DNA of 64,000 nucleotides, from positions 60,017 to 124,016 of the forward strand of contig NZ_JAFGYF010000010.1 in the NCBI RefSeq assembly GCF_016921195.1, in the 5' to 3' direction. Of this stretch, positions 36,586 through 44,757 are shown one piece after another. How positions within the stretch are numbered: the first letter of the stretch is position 1; each line of letters starts with the position of its first letter. The notes under the pieces were generated by a model. It made no database searches. It had not been told where the DNA came from and saw only the letters and a list, made by a program, of their open reading frames with translations. This DNA comes from Cellulosimicrobium cellulans. GTDB taxonomy: Bacteria > Actinomycetota > Actinomycetes > Actinomycetales > Cellulomonadaceae. The position numbers and the translations under genes are program-made.

Positions 36586-36690
36586 GAGGTAGAGGCCTGG
36601 TCCAGCGAGGTAGAGGCGTGGTCATGACCAGGGCTCTACCTCGCGCTACCAGAGCTCTACCTCGCGCTACCAGAGCTCTACCTCGGCGGG
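36586..36690. repeat. 21-bp repeat island 4 (two forward, three reverse units)
   Basis: Forward units start at 36588 and 36609 and reverse units at 36632, 36653 and 36674, all in 21-base register. The two orientations meet at the perfect palindrome GGTCATGACC (36620-36629). This makes a compact cruciform-capable element without the 167-bp core. The last reverse unit overlaps the 3' end of nadC: its CTA is the nadC stop codon on the minus strand. Confidence 0.85.
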
Positions 36691-37655
36691 AGGGGAGGCA
36701 GGAGGTCGAGGGCGAGGTCGAGGATCGGGGCGGAGTGGGTCAGCGCGCCGACGGACAGGTAGTCGACACCGGTCCCGGCGACCTCGCGCGCGCGGTCCAG
36801 CGTGAGGTTCCCCGTGGCCTCGAGCTCGACCTTCGCCGGGACGCCGTCCTTCCCCTCGCGCGCCCGGACGGCCGCGACCGTCTCGGCGAGCACCGGCGTC
36901 GGCATGTTGTCGAGCAGGAGGAAGTCCGCGCCCGCCGAGACGGCCTCGAGCGCCTGCGCGGTGGTGTCCGCCTCCACCTGGACCAGCACGTCGGGGAACG
37001 TCCGGCGGATCGTGTCGATCGCGGCGCTCACCGACCCGGCGGCGACGACGTGGTTGTCCTTGACCATCGCGACGTCGTAGAGGCCCATGCGCTTGTTCGT
37101 GCCTCCGCCGGCGCGCACCGCGTACTTCTCCAGGGCGCGCAGGCCGGGCGTCGTCTTGCGGGTGTCGAGCACCTGCGCGCCGGTGCCGGCGAGCTCGCGC
37201 GCCCACGCGCGCGTCGCCGTCGCGACGCCGGACGCACGGCTCGCGAGGTTGAGCAGCGTGCGCTCGGCCGCGAGGAGCACCTGGACCGGGCCCGTGAGCG
37301 CGGCGAGGACGCGGCCGCGACCCACGGCCGCGCCGTCGGACGCGACGAACGTCACCTCGACGGGCGGGAGACCGAACCGCTCGGCGACCTGACGCGTCAC
37401 CTCCTCGACGACGACGAGCCCCGCCACGACCCCGTCCGCGCGTGCCACGAGGTGCGCGGTCCCGGTGGCCGACGGCGGCACGGTCGCCTGCGTCGTGACG
37501 TCCCGCCCCGGCGCGACGCCCAGGTCCTCGTCGAGCGCCCGCGCGACGGTCTCGGCGATCCACGCCGGGTCGAGCCCGGGCTCGACGCGCGACGGGACGG
37601 GCGGCGCTCCGCCGTCGGACGGAGGGGCGGGCACGGGCTCGGAAGGGCTGCTCAC
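36678..37655 (-). CDS. nadC: Nicotinate-nucleotide diphosphorylase (carboxylating)
   Basis: This 325-residue enzyme converts quinolinate and PRPP to nicotinate mononucleotide in de novo NAD synthesis. Typical blocks are ERTLLNLASRASGVAT, DTRKTTPGLRALEKYAV with the conserved Arg/Lys/His-type site, GGGTNKRMGLYD, VKDNH, and LLDNMP. The GTG at 37655 follows GGGGGACC. The N-terminus carries a Pro/Ser-rich extension of about 25 residues. The stop codon TAG is supplied by a unit of repeat island 4. Confidence 0.94.
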   Translation of the reverse strand: MSSPSEPVPAPPSDGGAPPVPSRVEPGLDPAWIAETVARALDEDLGVAPGRDVTTQATVPPSATGTAHLVARADGVVAGLVVVEEVTRQVAERFGLPPVEVTFVASDGAAVGRGRVLAALTGPVQVLLAAERTLLNLASRASGVATATRAWARELAGTGAQVLDTRKTTPGLRALEKYAVRAGGGTNKRMGLYDVAMVKDNHVVAAGSVSAAIDTIRRTFPDVLVQVEADTTAQALEAVSAGADFLLLDNMPTPVLAETVAAVRAREGKDGVPAKVELEATGNLTLDRAREVAGTGVDYLSVGALTHSAPILDLALDLLPPLPPR

Positions 37656-37716
37656 GGTCCCCCACCGTATCCGCTCGTCCGCGAACCGAGGCTCCACGCC
37701 CGGCGGTGGTTCGTGC

Positions 37717-37743
37717 CCCGTCGAGCCCGGGCTTGTCGACGGG
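37717..37743 (-). terminator. Hairpin between nadB and nadC
   Basis: CCCGTCGA (37717-37724) pairs with TCGACGGG (37736-37743) and encloses a further GCCCGGGC palindrome. It lies in the 139-base gap between two genes of the same pathway and may be a partial terminator or processing site. Confidence 0.4.
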
Positions 37744-37794
37744 TTCGCGCCGGATGCGGACGACAACCCCGGGTTCGGCGGGAGCGCTGGTTCC

Positions 37795-39483
37795 TCAGCG
37801 GACGAGCAGCGTCCCGTCCGCGTCGAGCGACACGAGCACGCGGCGCTCCCACGCCGGGTCTGTGGCCGGGAAGTCGGTGCGGAAGTGGCCGCCGCGGCTC
37901 TCCGTGCGCAGCGTCGCCGCGGCGGTGAGCGCGGTCGCGACCTGGTGCACGTTCGTCGTCTCCCACTCCGCGGCCTGCGGCTGCGCGACGACGTCGCTCG
38001 CCTCGTGCGCGTCGGTGCGGACCGCGGCGAGGCGGGCCGCCGCTGCGGCGAGACCGTCGCCGTCGCGGATCACGCCGGGGCCGGTCGAGGCGATCGACTG
38101 GATCCGCGAGCGCGCCGCGGCCGCCACGAGGGCCGACGGCCCGGGACGTCCGACGGGCTCGACCTGCTCGAGCTCTCCCACCGCGACCCGGTCGGTGATC
38201 TGGCGCGCCGCGCGGTGCGCGAACACGAGGCCCTCGAGCAGCGAGTTGGACGCGAGCCGGTTGGCGCCGTGGACCCCCGTGCACGCGACCTCGCCGACGG
38301 CGTACAGCCCGTCGACGGTCGAGCGCCCGTGCAGGTCCGTCACGACGCCGCCCGAGTGGTAGTGCTGGGCCGGCGCCACGGGGACCGGCTCCTCGGTCCA
38401 GTCGAGGCCGTTCTCCGAGAGCCGCTCGGTGATCGTCGGGAAGCGCGAGCGCAGGAAGTCGGCGCCGAGGTGGCGCGCGTCGAGCAGCACGTGGTCCGAG
38501 CCGGTCGCGGCCATCTGCCGCACGATCGCGTGCGCGACGACGTCGCGCGGCGCGAGCTCGGCCATCGGGTGCTGCGCGGGCATGAACCGGTGGCCGTCGG
38601 TGTCGAGGAGGATCGCGCCCTCGCCGCGGACCGCCTCGGAGATGAGCGGGAGCTGGCCACGCGCGCCGAGCCCGAGCCACAGGACCGTGGGGTGGAACTG
38701 GACGAACTCCAGGTCGCCGAGCGTCGCGCCCGCGCGCAGCGCCGCGGCGATGCCGTCACCCGTCGCCTGCGGCGGGTTGGTCGAGGAGCGGAACACCTGC
38801 CCCACTCCCCCGGTCGCGAGCACGACCGCCCGCGCGAGCACCGCGCCGACGCCGTCGCGCGTGCCCTCGCCGCGCACGTGGAGCGTGACGCCGCAGGCCC
38901 GGGGCGCGCCGTCCTCGCCCGGCCCGGTGAGGACGTCGAGCACGAGCGCGTTCTCGATGACCTCGATGCCCGGGTCGCTACGGACGGCGTCGAGCTGCGC
39001 GAGGAGCGCGCGCGAGATCTCGGCGCCGGTCGCGTCGCCGCCCGCGTGCGCGATGCGGTCCGCGTGATGGCCGCCCTCGCGCGTCAGCGCGATGTCGCCG
39101 TTCTCGGCCCGGTCGAAGTTCGCGCCGCGCGACACGAGCTCTCGCACGCGCGCCGGGCCCTCGGTGACCAGCACCTCGACCGCGGCCGGGTCGCACACCC
39201 CGACGCCCGCGACGAGCGTGTCCGCGAGGTGCGCCTCGGGCGAGTCCTCGGGGTCGAGCGCCGCGGCGATGCCGCCCTGCGCCCACACCGTCGAGCCCGA
39301 CGACAGCTCGCCCTTGGTGACGAGCAGGACGCGCGGCACGCGCGTGCGCAGCTCGAGCGCCGCGGTGAGGCCCGCGATGCCCGACCCGACGACGACGACG
39401 TCCGCCGTCGTCGTCCAGCCCGGCGCCGGCGCCGCGAGGGTCCGGGCGAGCCCGGGAGCCCCGGACCCGCCGCGTCCGCTCAC
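37795..39483 (-). CDS. nadB: L-aspartate oxidase
   Basis: This 562-residue flavoenzyme oxidises L-aspartate to iminoaspartate at the start of NAD synthesis. The N-terminal FAD Rossmann motif is [16 protein letters not shown]. Succinate-dehydrogenase-type active-site blocks include [17 protein letters not shown]-like [18 protein letters not shown], and [22 protein letters not shown]. The C-terminal helical domain is present. The GTG start overlaps the panD stop by 4 bases. No nadA lies in the window, so quinolinate synthase must be elsewhere. Confidence 0.95.
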   Translation of the reverse strand: MSGRGGSGAPGLARTLAAPAPGWTTTADVVVVGSGIAGLTAALELRTRVPRVLLVTKGELSSGSTVWAQGGIAAALDPEDSPEAHLADTLVAGVGVCDPAAVEVLVTEGPARVRELVSRGANFDRAENGDIALTREGGHHADRIAHAGGDATGAEISRALLAQLDAVRSDPGIEVIENALVLDVLTGPGEDGAPRACGVTLHVRGEGTRDGVGAVLARAVVLATGGVGQVFRSSTNPPQATGDGIAAALRAGATLGDLEFVQFHPTVLWLGLGARGQLPLISEAVRGEGAILLDTDGHRFMPAQHPMAELAPRDVVAHAIVRQMAATGSDHVLLDARHLGADFLRSRFPTITERLSENGLDWTEEPVPVAPAQHYHSGGVVTDLHGRSTVDGLYAVGEVACTGVHGANRLASNSLLEGLVFAHRAARQITDRVAVGELEQVEPVGRPGPSALVAAAARSRIQSIASTGPGVIRDGDGLAAAAARLAAVRTDAHEASDVVAQPQAAEWETTNVHQVATALTAAATLRTESRGGHFRTDFPATDPAWERRVLVSLDADGTLLVR

Positions 39484-40001
39484 GCGGGGCGCACCGCGGA
39501 CGCGGCGCTACCCGTGTCGCCCCCGTCTCCGCTGCGGAACGGGGCGAACGGCAGGCCGCTCGCCTCGAGGCCGTGGCCCGCGGGCACGAGGCCGGGCTCG
39601 TCCGAGAGCTCGACGATCCGGTTCTGCTCGTCCACGAAGACGACGTTCGGCAGGTAGGTGCGCGCGTCGGCGTCGTCGAGCATGCCGTAGGCGATGAGGA
39701 TGACGACGTCGCCGGGCTTCACGAGGTGCGCGGCGGCGCCGTTGATGCACACCTGGCCGGCGCCGCGCTCCCCCGGGATGACGTACGTCGTCAGGCGCGC
39801 GCCGTTGGTGACGTCCACGACGTCGACCTGCTGGCCCGGGTAGAGGTCCGCGGCGTCGAGCAGGTCGGCGTCCACGGTGATCGAGCCGACGTAGTGCAGG
39901 TCGGCCTGCGTCACCGTCGCGCGGTGAATCTTGCCGATCATCATGGGGCGCTGCAGGGACGCCGGACGGCGCTGCGGGCTCGACGGGGTCTGCGCGGTCA
40001 C
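39480..40001 (-). CDS. panD: Aspartate 1-decarboxylase proenzyme
   Basis: This makes beta-alanine for pantothenate. The core [21 protein letters not shown] holds the self-cleavage site Gly39-Ser40 that generates the pyruvoyl cofactor, and [15 protein letters not shown] and VILIAYG follow. At 173 residues it is longer than the usual 125-140, with an N-terminal extension of about 18 residues and a Gly/Ser-rich tail. A later ATG (MMIGK) would remove the extension. The GTG at 40001 overlaps the panC stop by 4 bases. Confidence 0.94.
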   Translation of the reverse strand: MTAQTPSSPQRRPASLQRPMMIGKIHRATVTQADLHYVGSITVDADLLDAADLYPGQQVDVVDVTNGARLTTYVIPGERGAGQVCINGAAAHLVKPGDVVILIAYGMLDDADARTYLPNVVFVDEQNRIVELSDEPGLVPAGHGLEASGLPFAPFRSGDGGDTGSAASAVRPA

Positions 40002-41008
40002 GCGGTACCTCCAGGTGCGGGGGCGCGGCCGGCGGGGTCGGCGGCCCGGGTCGCGGGCGGCGCGATCTCGACGGCCGCGTTGTCGATGAGACGGGTGGTG
40101 CCCACGCGTGCCGCGACCAGGAGGAGCCCGGGGCCGACGGCGCCGGGCGCCAGGTCCTCCACGGTAGCGGGATCGACGAGCACCACGTAATCGACGTCAA
40201 CACCGTCGGTGGTGTCCAGGATTCCCCGCGCGGCGGCGAGGACGGCCGGCGCGTCGGCGCCTGCGGCCGCCGCGTCCTGGCCGGCACGCAGCGCGCGGCT
40301 CAGCGCGAGCGCCTCGTCACGCTCCGCGGGCGACAGGTAGGCGTTGCGCGACGACCGCGCGAGCCCGTCCGCCTCGCGCACCGTGGGGACCGCGACGATC
40401 TCCACGTCGAGGTCGAGGTCGGCGACCAGGCGCCGGACGGCGAGGAGCTGCTGCGCGTCCTTGGCCCCGAACACCGCGACGTCGGGCCGCACGAGGTGGA
40501 GCAGCTTGAGCACGACGGTGAGCACGCCGTCGAAGTGACCGGGCCGCGACGCGCCCTCCAGCACGGTGCCGATCCGGCCCGAGGTGACCCGGACGATCGG
40601 GCCGGCGCCTCCTGCCGAGGGCCCGAGGTCCGGGTACAGCTCCTCGACCGCGGGTGCGAAGACGACGTCCACCGCGACGTCGTCGCCCGCGGCGGCGAGC
40701 AGCGCGACGTCGGCGGCGACGTCGCGCGGGTAGCGCTCGAAGTCCTCGCCGGGGCCGAACTGGAGCGGGTTGACGAAGTCGGTGACGACGACCTGCCCGT
40801 CCGGGCCGACCTCGGCCCGCGCGCGGCGCACGAGCTCGAGGTGCCCGGCGTGCAGCGCGCCCATCGTCATGACGACGGCACGGCGCAGCCCCGGGTGGGC
40901 TGCGGCCCAGCCGTCGAGCGCGGCACGGAGGTCGGCGCGCGTCGTCACGACGCGCGGGGTGCCCGGCCGGGACGTGGGCGGGACGTCGGGGGCGGGGGTG
41001 CTGGTCAT
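39998..41008 (-). CDS. panC: Pantothenate synthetase
   Basis: This 336-residue enzyme joins pantoate and beta-alanine using [21 protein letters not shown] carries the nucleotide-binding Hx[44 protein letters not shown] and the KMSKS-like [12 protein letters not shown] complete the signature. Both ends extend slightly with Pro/Ala-rich segments. Its ATG overlaps the DUF2520 gene stop (ATGA). Together panC and panD supply CoA precursor; panB and coaX are not in the window. Confidence 0.95.
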   Translation of the reverse strand: MTSTPAPDVPPTSRPGTPRVVTTRADLRAALDGWAAAHPGLRRAVVMTMGALHAGHLELVRRARAEVGPDGQVVVTDFVNPLQFGPGEDFERYPRDVAADVALLAAAGDDVAVDVVFAPAVEELYPDLGPSAGGAGPIVRVTSGRIGTVLEGASRPGHFDGVLTVVLKLLHLVRPDVAVFGAKDAQQLLAVRRLVADLDLDVEIVAVPTVREADGLARSSRNAYLSPAERDEALALSRALRAGQDAAAAGADAPAVLAAARGILDTTDGVDVDYVVLVDPATVEDLAPGAVGPGLLLVAARVGTTRLIDNAAVEIAPPATRAADPAGRAPAPGGTA

Positions 41009-42015
41009 GCGGTTCCTTCGTCCTGCGGGTCGTGCGGGTCGTCGTGCGGCGCGGCGCCGGGCCCCGCGTCGGGCGCCTCGCCGAGGGCGTCGAGGAGCGT
41101 GCGGGCGGTCCGCTCGTCGAGACGCCCGCCCGCGAGCGCCCGGTGGGTCGCCGCGCGGCCGAGCGCACGGTACGACGGCGGCACGTCGGACGCGTCGCTC
41201 GTCGCCGCGAGCGCGTCCAGGGCGTCCAGGTGCTCCCGCACCGTGCCGACGTCGCCGCGCACCACGGGGCCGGTGAGGCCCAGGAGCGCGCCCGCGCCCG
41301 CCCCCGTCCCCGACTCGGCGCCGGCGTCCGCGCCGCGGGTCGCGCCGTCGAGCGCGGCGGCGAGCAGCGGGGCGAGCGCCCGGCCCGGCTGGTCGACGCC
41401 CGCGGCCTCGAGCGCCTGCGCGGCCTGGGCGACGAGCACGACGAGGTGGTTCGCGCCGTGCGCGAGCGCCGCGTGGTACAGCCCGCGGGACTCCTCCGCC
41501 ACGACGACGGGCTCCCCGCCGAGCTCGACCACGAGGGCCTGCCCGATCGGCAGGACCGGCCCCGGTGCCGTGACGGCGAACGTCGTGCCCTCGAGCCGCG
41601 CGAGGTCGAGCGACGTGCCGGTGAACGTCATGGCCGGGTGCAGCGCGAGCGGGATCGCGCCCGCGGCGCGGGCCGGGTCGAGCACGGCGGTCCCGTAGCG
41701 GCCGGACGTGTGCACGACGATCTGCCCCGGCTGCCAGGCCCCGACGTCGGCGAGGCCGCGGACGAGGTCGCCCAGCGCGTCGTCGGGCACGGCGAGGAGC
41801 ACGAGCTCCGCGCGCTCCACGACCTGCGGGACCTCGAGCACCGGTACGCCGGGCAGGAGGGTCTCGATGCGCTCGCGCGACGCGTCGGACACGCCGCTCG
41901 CGCCGACGACGGCGTGCCCGGTGGCGCGCAGCGCGCTCCCGAGGACCGCCCCGACGCGGCCCGCCCCGACGACGCCGACGCCGAGGCGTCCGGGCCGAGC
42001 GACCGCCGCGCTCAC
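41005..42015 (-). CDS. DUF2520/Rossmann-like oxidoreductase of unknown substrate
   Basis: This 336-residue protein has an N-terminal NAD(P)-binding Rossmann fold ([22 protein letters not shown]). [16 protein letters not shown] and [16 protein letters not shown] follow, then a C-terminal helical DUF2520 domain ([19 protein letters not shown]). Such proteins sit immediately before panC in actinobacteria and resemble ketopantoate reductase or pyrroline-5-carboxylate reductase in fold. A role as pantoate-forming reductase has been proposed from context; I give it as inference only. The GTG at 42015 overlaps the PH-domain gene by 4 bases. Confidence 0.82.
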   Translation of the reverse strand: MSAAVARPGRLGVGVVGAGRVGAVLGSALRATGHAVVGASGVSDASRERIETLLPGVPVLEVPQVVERAELVLLAVPDDALGDLVRGLADVGAWQPGQIVVHTSGRYGTAVLDPARAAGAIPLALHPAMTFTGTSLDLARLEGTTFAVTAPGPVLPIGQALVVELGGEPVVVAEESRGLYHAALAHGANHLVVLVAQAAQALEAAGVDQPGRALAPLLAAALDGATRGADAGAESGTGAGAGALLGLTGPVVRGDVGTVREHLDALDALAATSDASDVPPSYRALGRAATHRALAGGRLDERTARTLLDALGEAPDAGPGAAPHDDPHDPQDEGTA

Positions 42016-43625
42016 TGCCGCTCCCCGTCGGCGGCCGGAGGGCCGTCGGGTCCCGCCCCGGGAGCGGGCCGGGGCTCGGCGGCGGCTGCGGACGCGGTCG
42101 CCAGGGGGACGTCGTCGCGGCGCATCCACAGCTCCGGACCCGCGTGCGCGCGGGCCTCGCGGGCGCGCGCGGCCTGGGTGTCGAGGAGGCGCGCGGCGTC
42201 GCCCGAGTCGAGGTGCCAGACCTTCGGCGAGACCGGGCCGGGCGTCGAGTGCACCGCGAACGTCGCGACGTCGAACCGGCGCTGGAGCGGGCCCTGCTCG
42301 AGCCCGAGCGACTGCGTGCGCTCGTGCGGCACGACGACGAGGCTGCGGAACACCCGCCCGCCGCGCAGCACGAGCGCGCGTTCGGTCACCGTGAAGCCGT
42401 TGCGCCGCCACGACACGGGGTCGAGCAGGCGCGCGCGCCGAGGGGTCACCGTGAAGTGCTCGCCGGCGTCGAGGCCGGACAGGCCCTCGTCGAGGAGGGC
42501 GCGCGGGTCGGACGTGCCCAGGTCGGGCAGCACGAGCCACAGCGCGGCGAGCGCCTCGTCGCGCGTCCCGACGGGCAGGAGCACGCTCGTCGTGGCCGAT
42601 CCGTCGGTGCTCATGCCGTAGCCCGCGACGTTGACGTCGACGCGCCACCAGTCCGGTCCGCGCCAGAACGGACCCTGACGCAGCCGCACGGCCTGGACGC
42701 GGCCGGGCGGGATGGTCTGCGAGCGGGTCTCCAGGAGCCCGTGCCGCAGGCGGATGCCGTCCGGCGAGATCGCCGAGCGGAAGCCGAACTCGCCCGTGAA
42801 CCGCGAGAAGAGGAAGCCGCCGAAGCCGAGGACCGCGGGCAGCGCGCTGAACAGCACGCCGATCTCGCGCGTGCCGATGACGACGCCGGCGATCCCCAGG
42901 ACGCCCAGGACGAGGCCGACCGTCGCGCCCGACCGGAGGAGCGACGCGACGAGCCGTCCCGGGGCCACCGCCGTGACCGGCTGCTCGGGGGCCTCCGGGG
43001 CGACCAGGAGCCCCTCGGCCGCCGTCCCGGGCGCGACGTCCGGGGCCACGCCCGCCGTGCCGTCGGGCGTCGCCCGGACGACGCCGCTCGCGCCCTCGGC
43101 CGTCGGGACGCCGGCCGGGCGCTCGCGCGCGACCCGCAGGCCCGCGGCGCGCGCGAGGAGGTCGTTGCGCAGCCGGTTGGCCTCGGCCTCCTTGAGGAAG
43201 CCGAGCTTCACGCCCGAGTCCGCGCCCCCGGCGACCTCGAGCTTGAGCTCCGCGAGGCCGAAGAACCGCGCGAGGAGGGGCTGCACGACGTCGACCGCCT
43301 GGAGCCGGTCCAGCCGTGCCTTGCGCTGCTGCCGGAACAGCACGCCCGTGCGCAGGTGGACGGACTCGTCGTCGACCGCGTAGCTCGTCATGCGCCACGC
43401 GAGCGCCGAGTACCCCAGCCCCACGAGCCCCACCACGAGGATGCCGAGCAGGATCATCCACCAGCGGTCGCCCTCGAGGAGGTTCTGCCCCTCGGGCAGC
43501 CCGTTGAGCGTCTGCTGCCCGACGACGACGAGCAGCACCGCGATGACGGTCCAGCCGCGCACGAGCGGCGTGACCGGGTGCACCCGGTGCCACACGAGGT
43601 CGTCGGTGGCCGGTGCTTCGCTCAC
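42012..43625 (-). CDS. Large membrane protein with bacterial PH domains (YdbT type)
   Basis: This 537-residue protein has two hydrophobic pairs, at about 25-75 and 225-270. Each is followed by a bacterial PH (bPH2) domain; the first contains [33 protein letters not shown] third PH-like segment lies in the C-terminal region ([32 protein letters not shown]). The linker at 170-220 is Pro/Ala/Gly-rich. Function is unknown; the paired small and large PH proteins probably form one membrane complex. Start GTG 43625 overlaps the smaller partner gene. Confidence 0.8.
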   Translation of the reverse strand: MSEAPATDDLVWHRVHPVTPLVRGWTVIAVLLVVVGQQTLNGLPEGQNLLEGDRWWMILLGILVVGLVGLGYSALAWRMTSYAVDDESVHLRTGVLFRQQRKARLDRLQAVDVVQPLLARFFGLAELKLEVAGGADSGVKLGFLKEAEANRLRNDLLARAAGLRVARERPAGVPTAEGASGVVRATPDGTAGVAPDVAPGTAAEGLLVAPEAPEQPVTAVAPGRLVASLLRSGATVGLVLGVLGIAGVVIGTREIGVLFSALPAVLGFGGFLFSRFTGEFGFRSAISPDGIRLRHGLLETRSQTIPPGRVQAVRLRQGPFWRGPDWWRVDVNVAGYGMSTDGSATTSVLLPVGTRDEALAALWLVLPDLGTSDPRALLDEGLSGLDAGEHFTVTPRRARLLDPVSWRRNGFTVTERALVLRGGRVFRSLVVVPHERTQSLGLEQGPLQRRFDVATFAVHSTPGPVSPKVWHLDSGDAARLLDTQAARAREARAHAGPELWMRRDDVPLATASAAAAEPRPAPGAGPDGPPAADGERQ

Positions 43626-44140
43626 AGGCCCGCCAGCCTCGCCTCGCCGCGCGACGCGAGGCGGTCGCGCAGGCGCTCCGCCTCGGCGGGCTCGAGGCCG
43701 TCGATCGTCGCGTCGGTGGACGCCGACGCCGTGTGGAGCTGCACCTGCGCGATGCCGAGCTTGCGGGCGAGCGGCCCGGCCTGCACGTCGACGTACTGCA
43801 TGCGGCCGTACGGCACGACGACGAGCTGGCGGAACATGATGCCGTGGCGGATCAGCAGGTCGTCGTCGCGCTCGGCGTACCCGATCGCTCGCACCTGGCG
43901 CGGGACGAGGACGAGCGCCCACACGCCGAGGAGCAGGAGCACACCGAGCACGAGCCACTGCCACCAGTGCGGGAAGAGGATCGCGAGGACGACCGCGGCG
44001 ACGGCCGGCACGGCGAGCGTGATGCCCACCGACAGCAGGCGCGCGGTGATCAGCCGGGGCGAGACACGCGTCCACACGATGCCGGGCGGGTCGAACGGGC
44101 CGGTGCCGCGGGGATCGATGTCCCGTGCAGGGTCGGTCAT
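43622..44140 (-). CDS. Small membrane protein with bacterial PH domain (YdbS type)
   Basis: This is a 172-residue protein. A short N-terminus with VWTRVSPRLITARLL is followed by two membrane helices (about 38-80). One bPH2 domain completes it (LIRHGIMFRQLVVVPYGRMQYVDVQAGPLARKLG, ending LHTASAST). It overlaps the larger PH protein by 4 bases, as in the ydbS-ydbT pairs of Firmicutes. Start is ATG 44140. The 107-base gap upstream could hold a separate promoter. Confidence 0.82.
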   Translation of the reverse strand: MTDPARDIDPRGTGPFDPPGIVWTRVSPRLITARLLSVGITLAVPAVAAVVLAILFPHWWQWLVLGVLLLLGVWALVLVPRQVRAIGYAERDDDLLIRHGIMFRQLVVVPYGRMQYVDVQAGPLARKLGIAQVQLHTASASTDATIDGLEPAEAERLRDRLASRGEARLAGL

Positions 44141-44247
44141 GCGTCGATTCTCCCATCCCGTCCCGGTGCGCCCGGGGCGCGTGTCGCGCGTCACGCCCGA
44201 CGGACGTGCCGTCGCTCGGCGGCGCACCTGTCCCGCCGCGCGCGGCG

Positions 44248-44757
44248 TCAGGCGGGCGTGCTCGCGCCGGGTGCCTCCGGGTCCTCGCGCGTCGTGGAGC
44301 CCTCGCGACCCTCGCCGCGGTCGTCCGGCGGGAGCTGGCAGAACCGCTCGGCCACCAGCCCGACGACGGCGAGCAGCACCGCGCACGCGACCGCGACGCC
44401 CGCCGCCACGGCCCGGTCGCGGTAGGCGTCGATCGAGAGGTCGGGCAGGGCGACGAGCACCTGCGCGCCGTACCAGCCGGCCAGCAGCGCTCCCGTGAGC
44501 GAAGCGGCCTTGGCGAGCACGAACGTGCGCGCCGCGCGGATGGGGTCGAGCGAGGGCCGCTTCCCGCGCTGGTACGCGCGGACCGTCCACCCCGCCCAGA
44601 ACACGGCTGCGGCGAGCGCGACCACCGCGACGTCCACGACCCACGGCACCGCCGGCAGCAGCGTCCCTCGGCCCTGGAGCAGCCGGACGACGAACCAGCC
44701 CACGACCGCCGTGGCGACCGCCACGAGCAGCAGGGTGCGGACCGCGGTGCGCCGCAT
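44248..44757 (-). CDS. DUF3180 membrane protein
   Basis: This 169-residue protein has four predicted membrane helices (near residues 7-24, 35-55, 80-98 and 112-132) and an acidic, Thr/Ser-rich cytoplasmic tail. It matches the DUF3180 family that lies just after folK in many actinobacteria. Its ATG shares one base with the folB-folK stop (TGATG), so it is translated with the folate genes. Function unknown. Confidence 0.8.
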   Translation of the reverse strand: MRRTAVRTLLLVAVATAVVGWFVVRLLQGRGTLLPAVPWVVDVAVVALAAAVFWAGWTVRAYQRGKRPSLDPIRAARTFVLAKAASLTGALLAGWYGAQVLVALPDLSIDAYRDRAVAAGVAVACAVLLAVVGLVAERFCQLPPDDRGEGREGSTTREDPEAPGASTPA

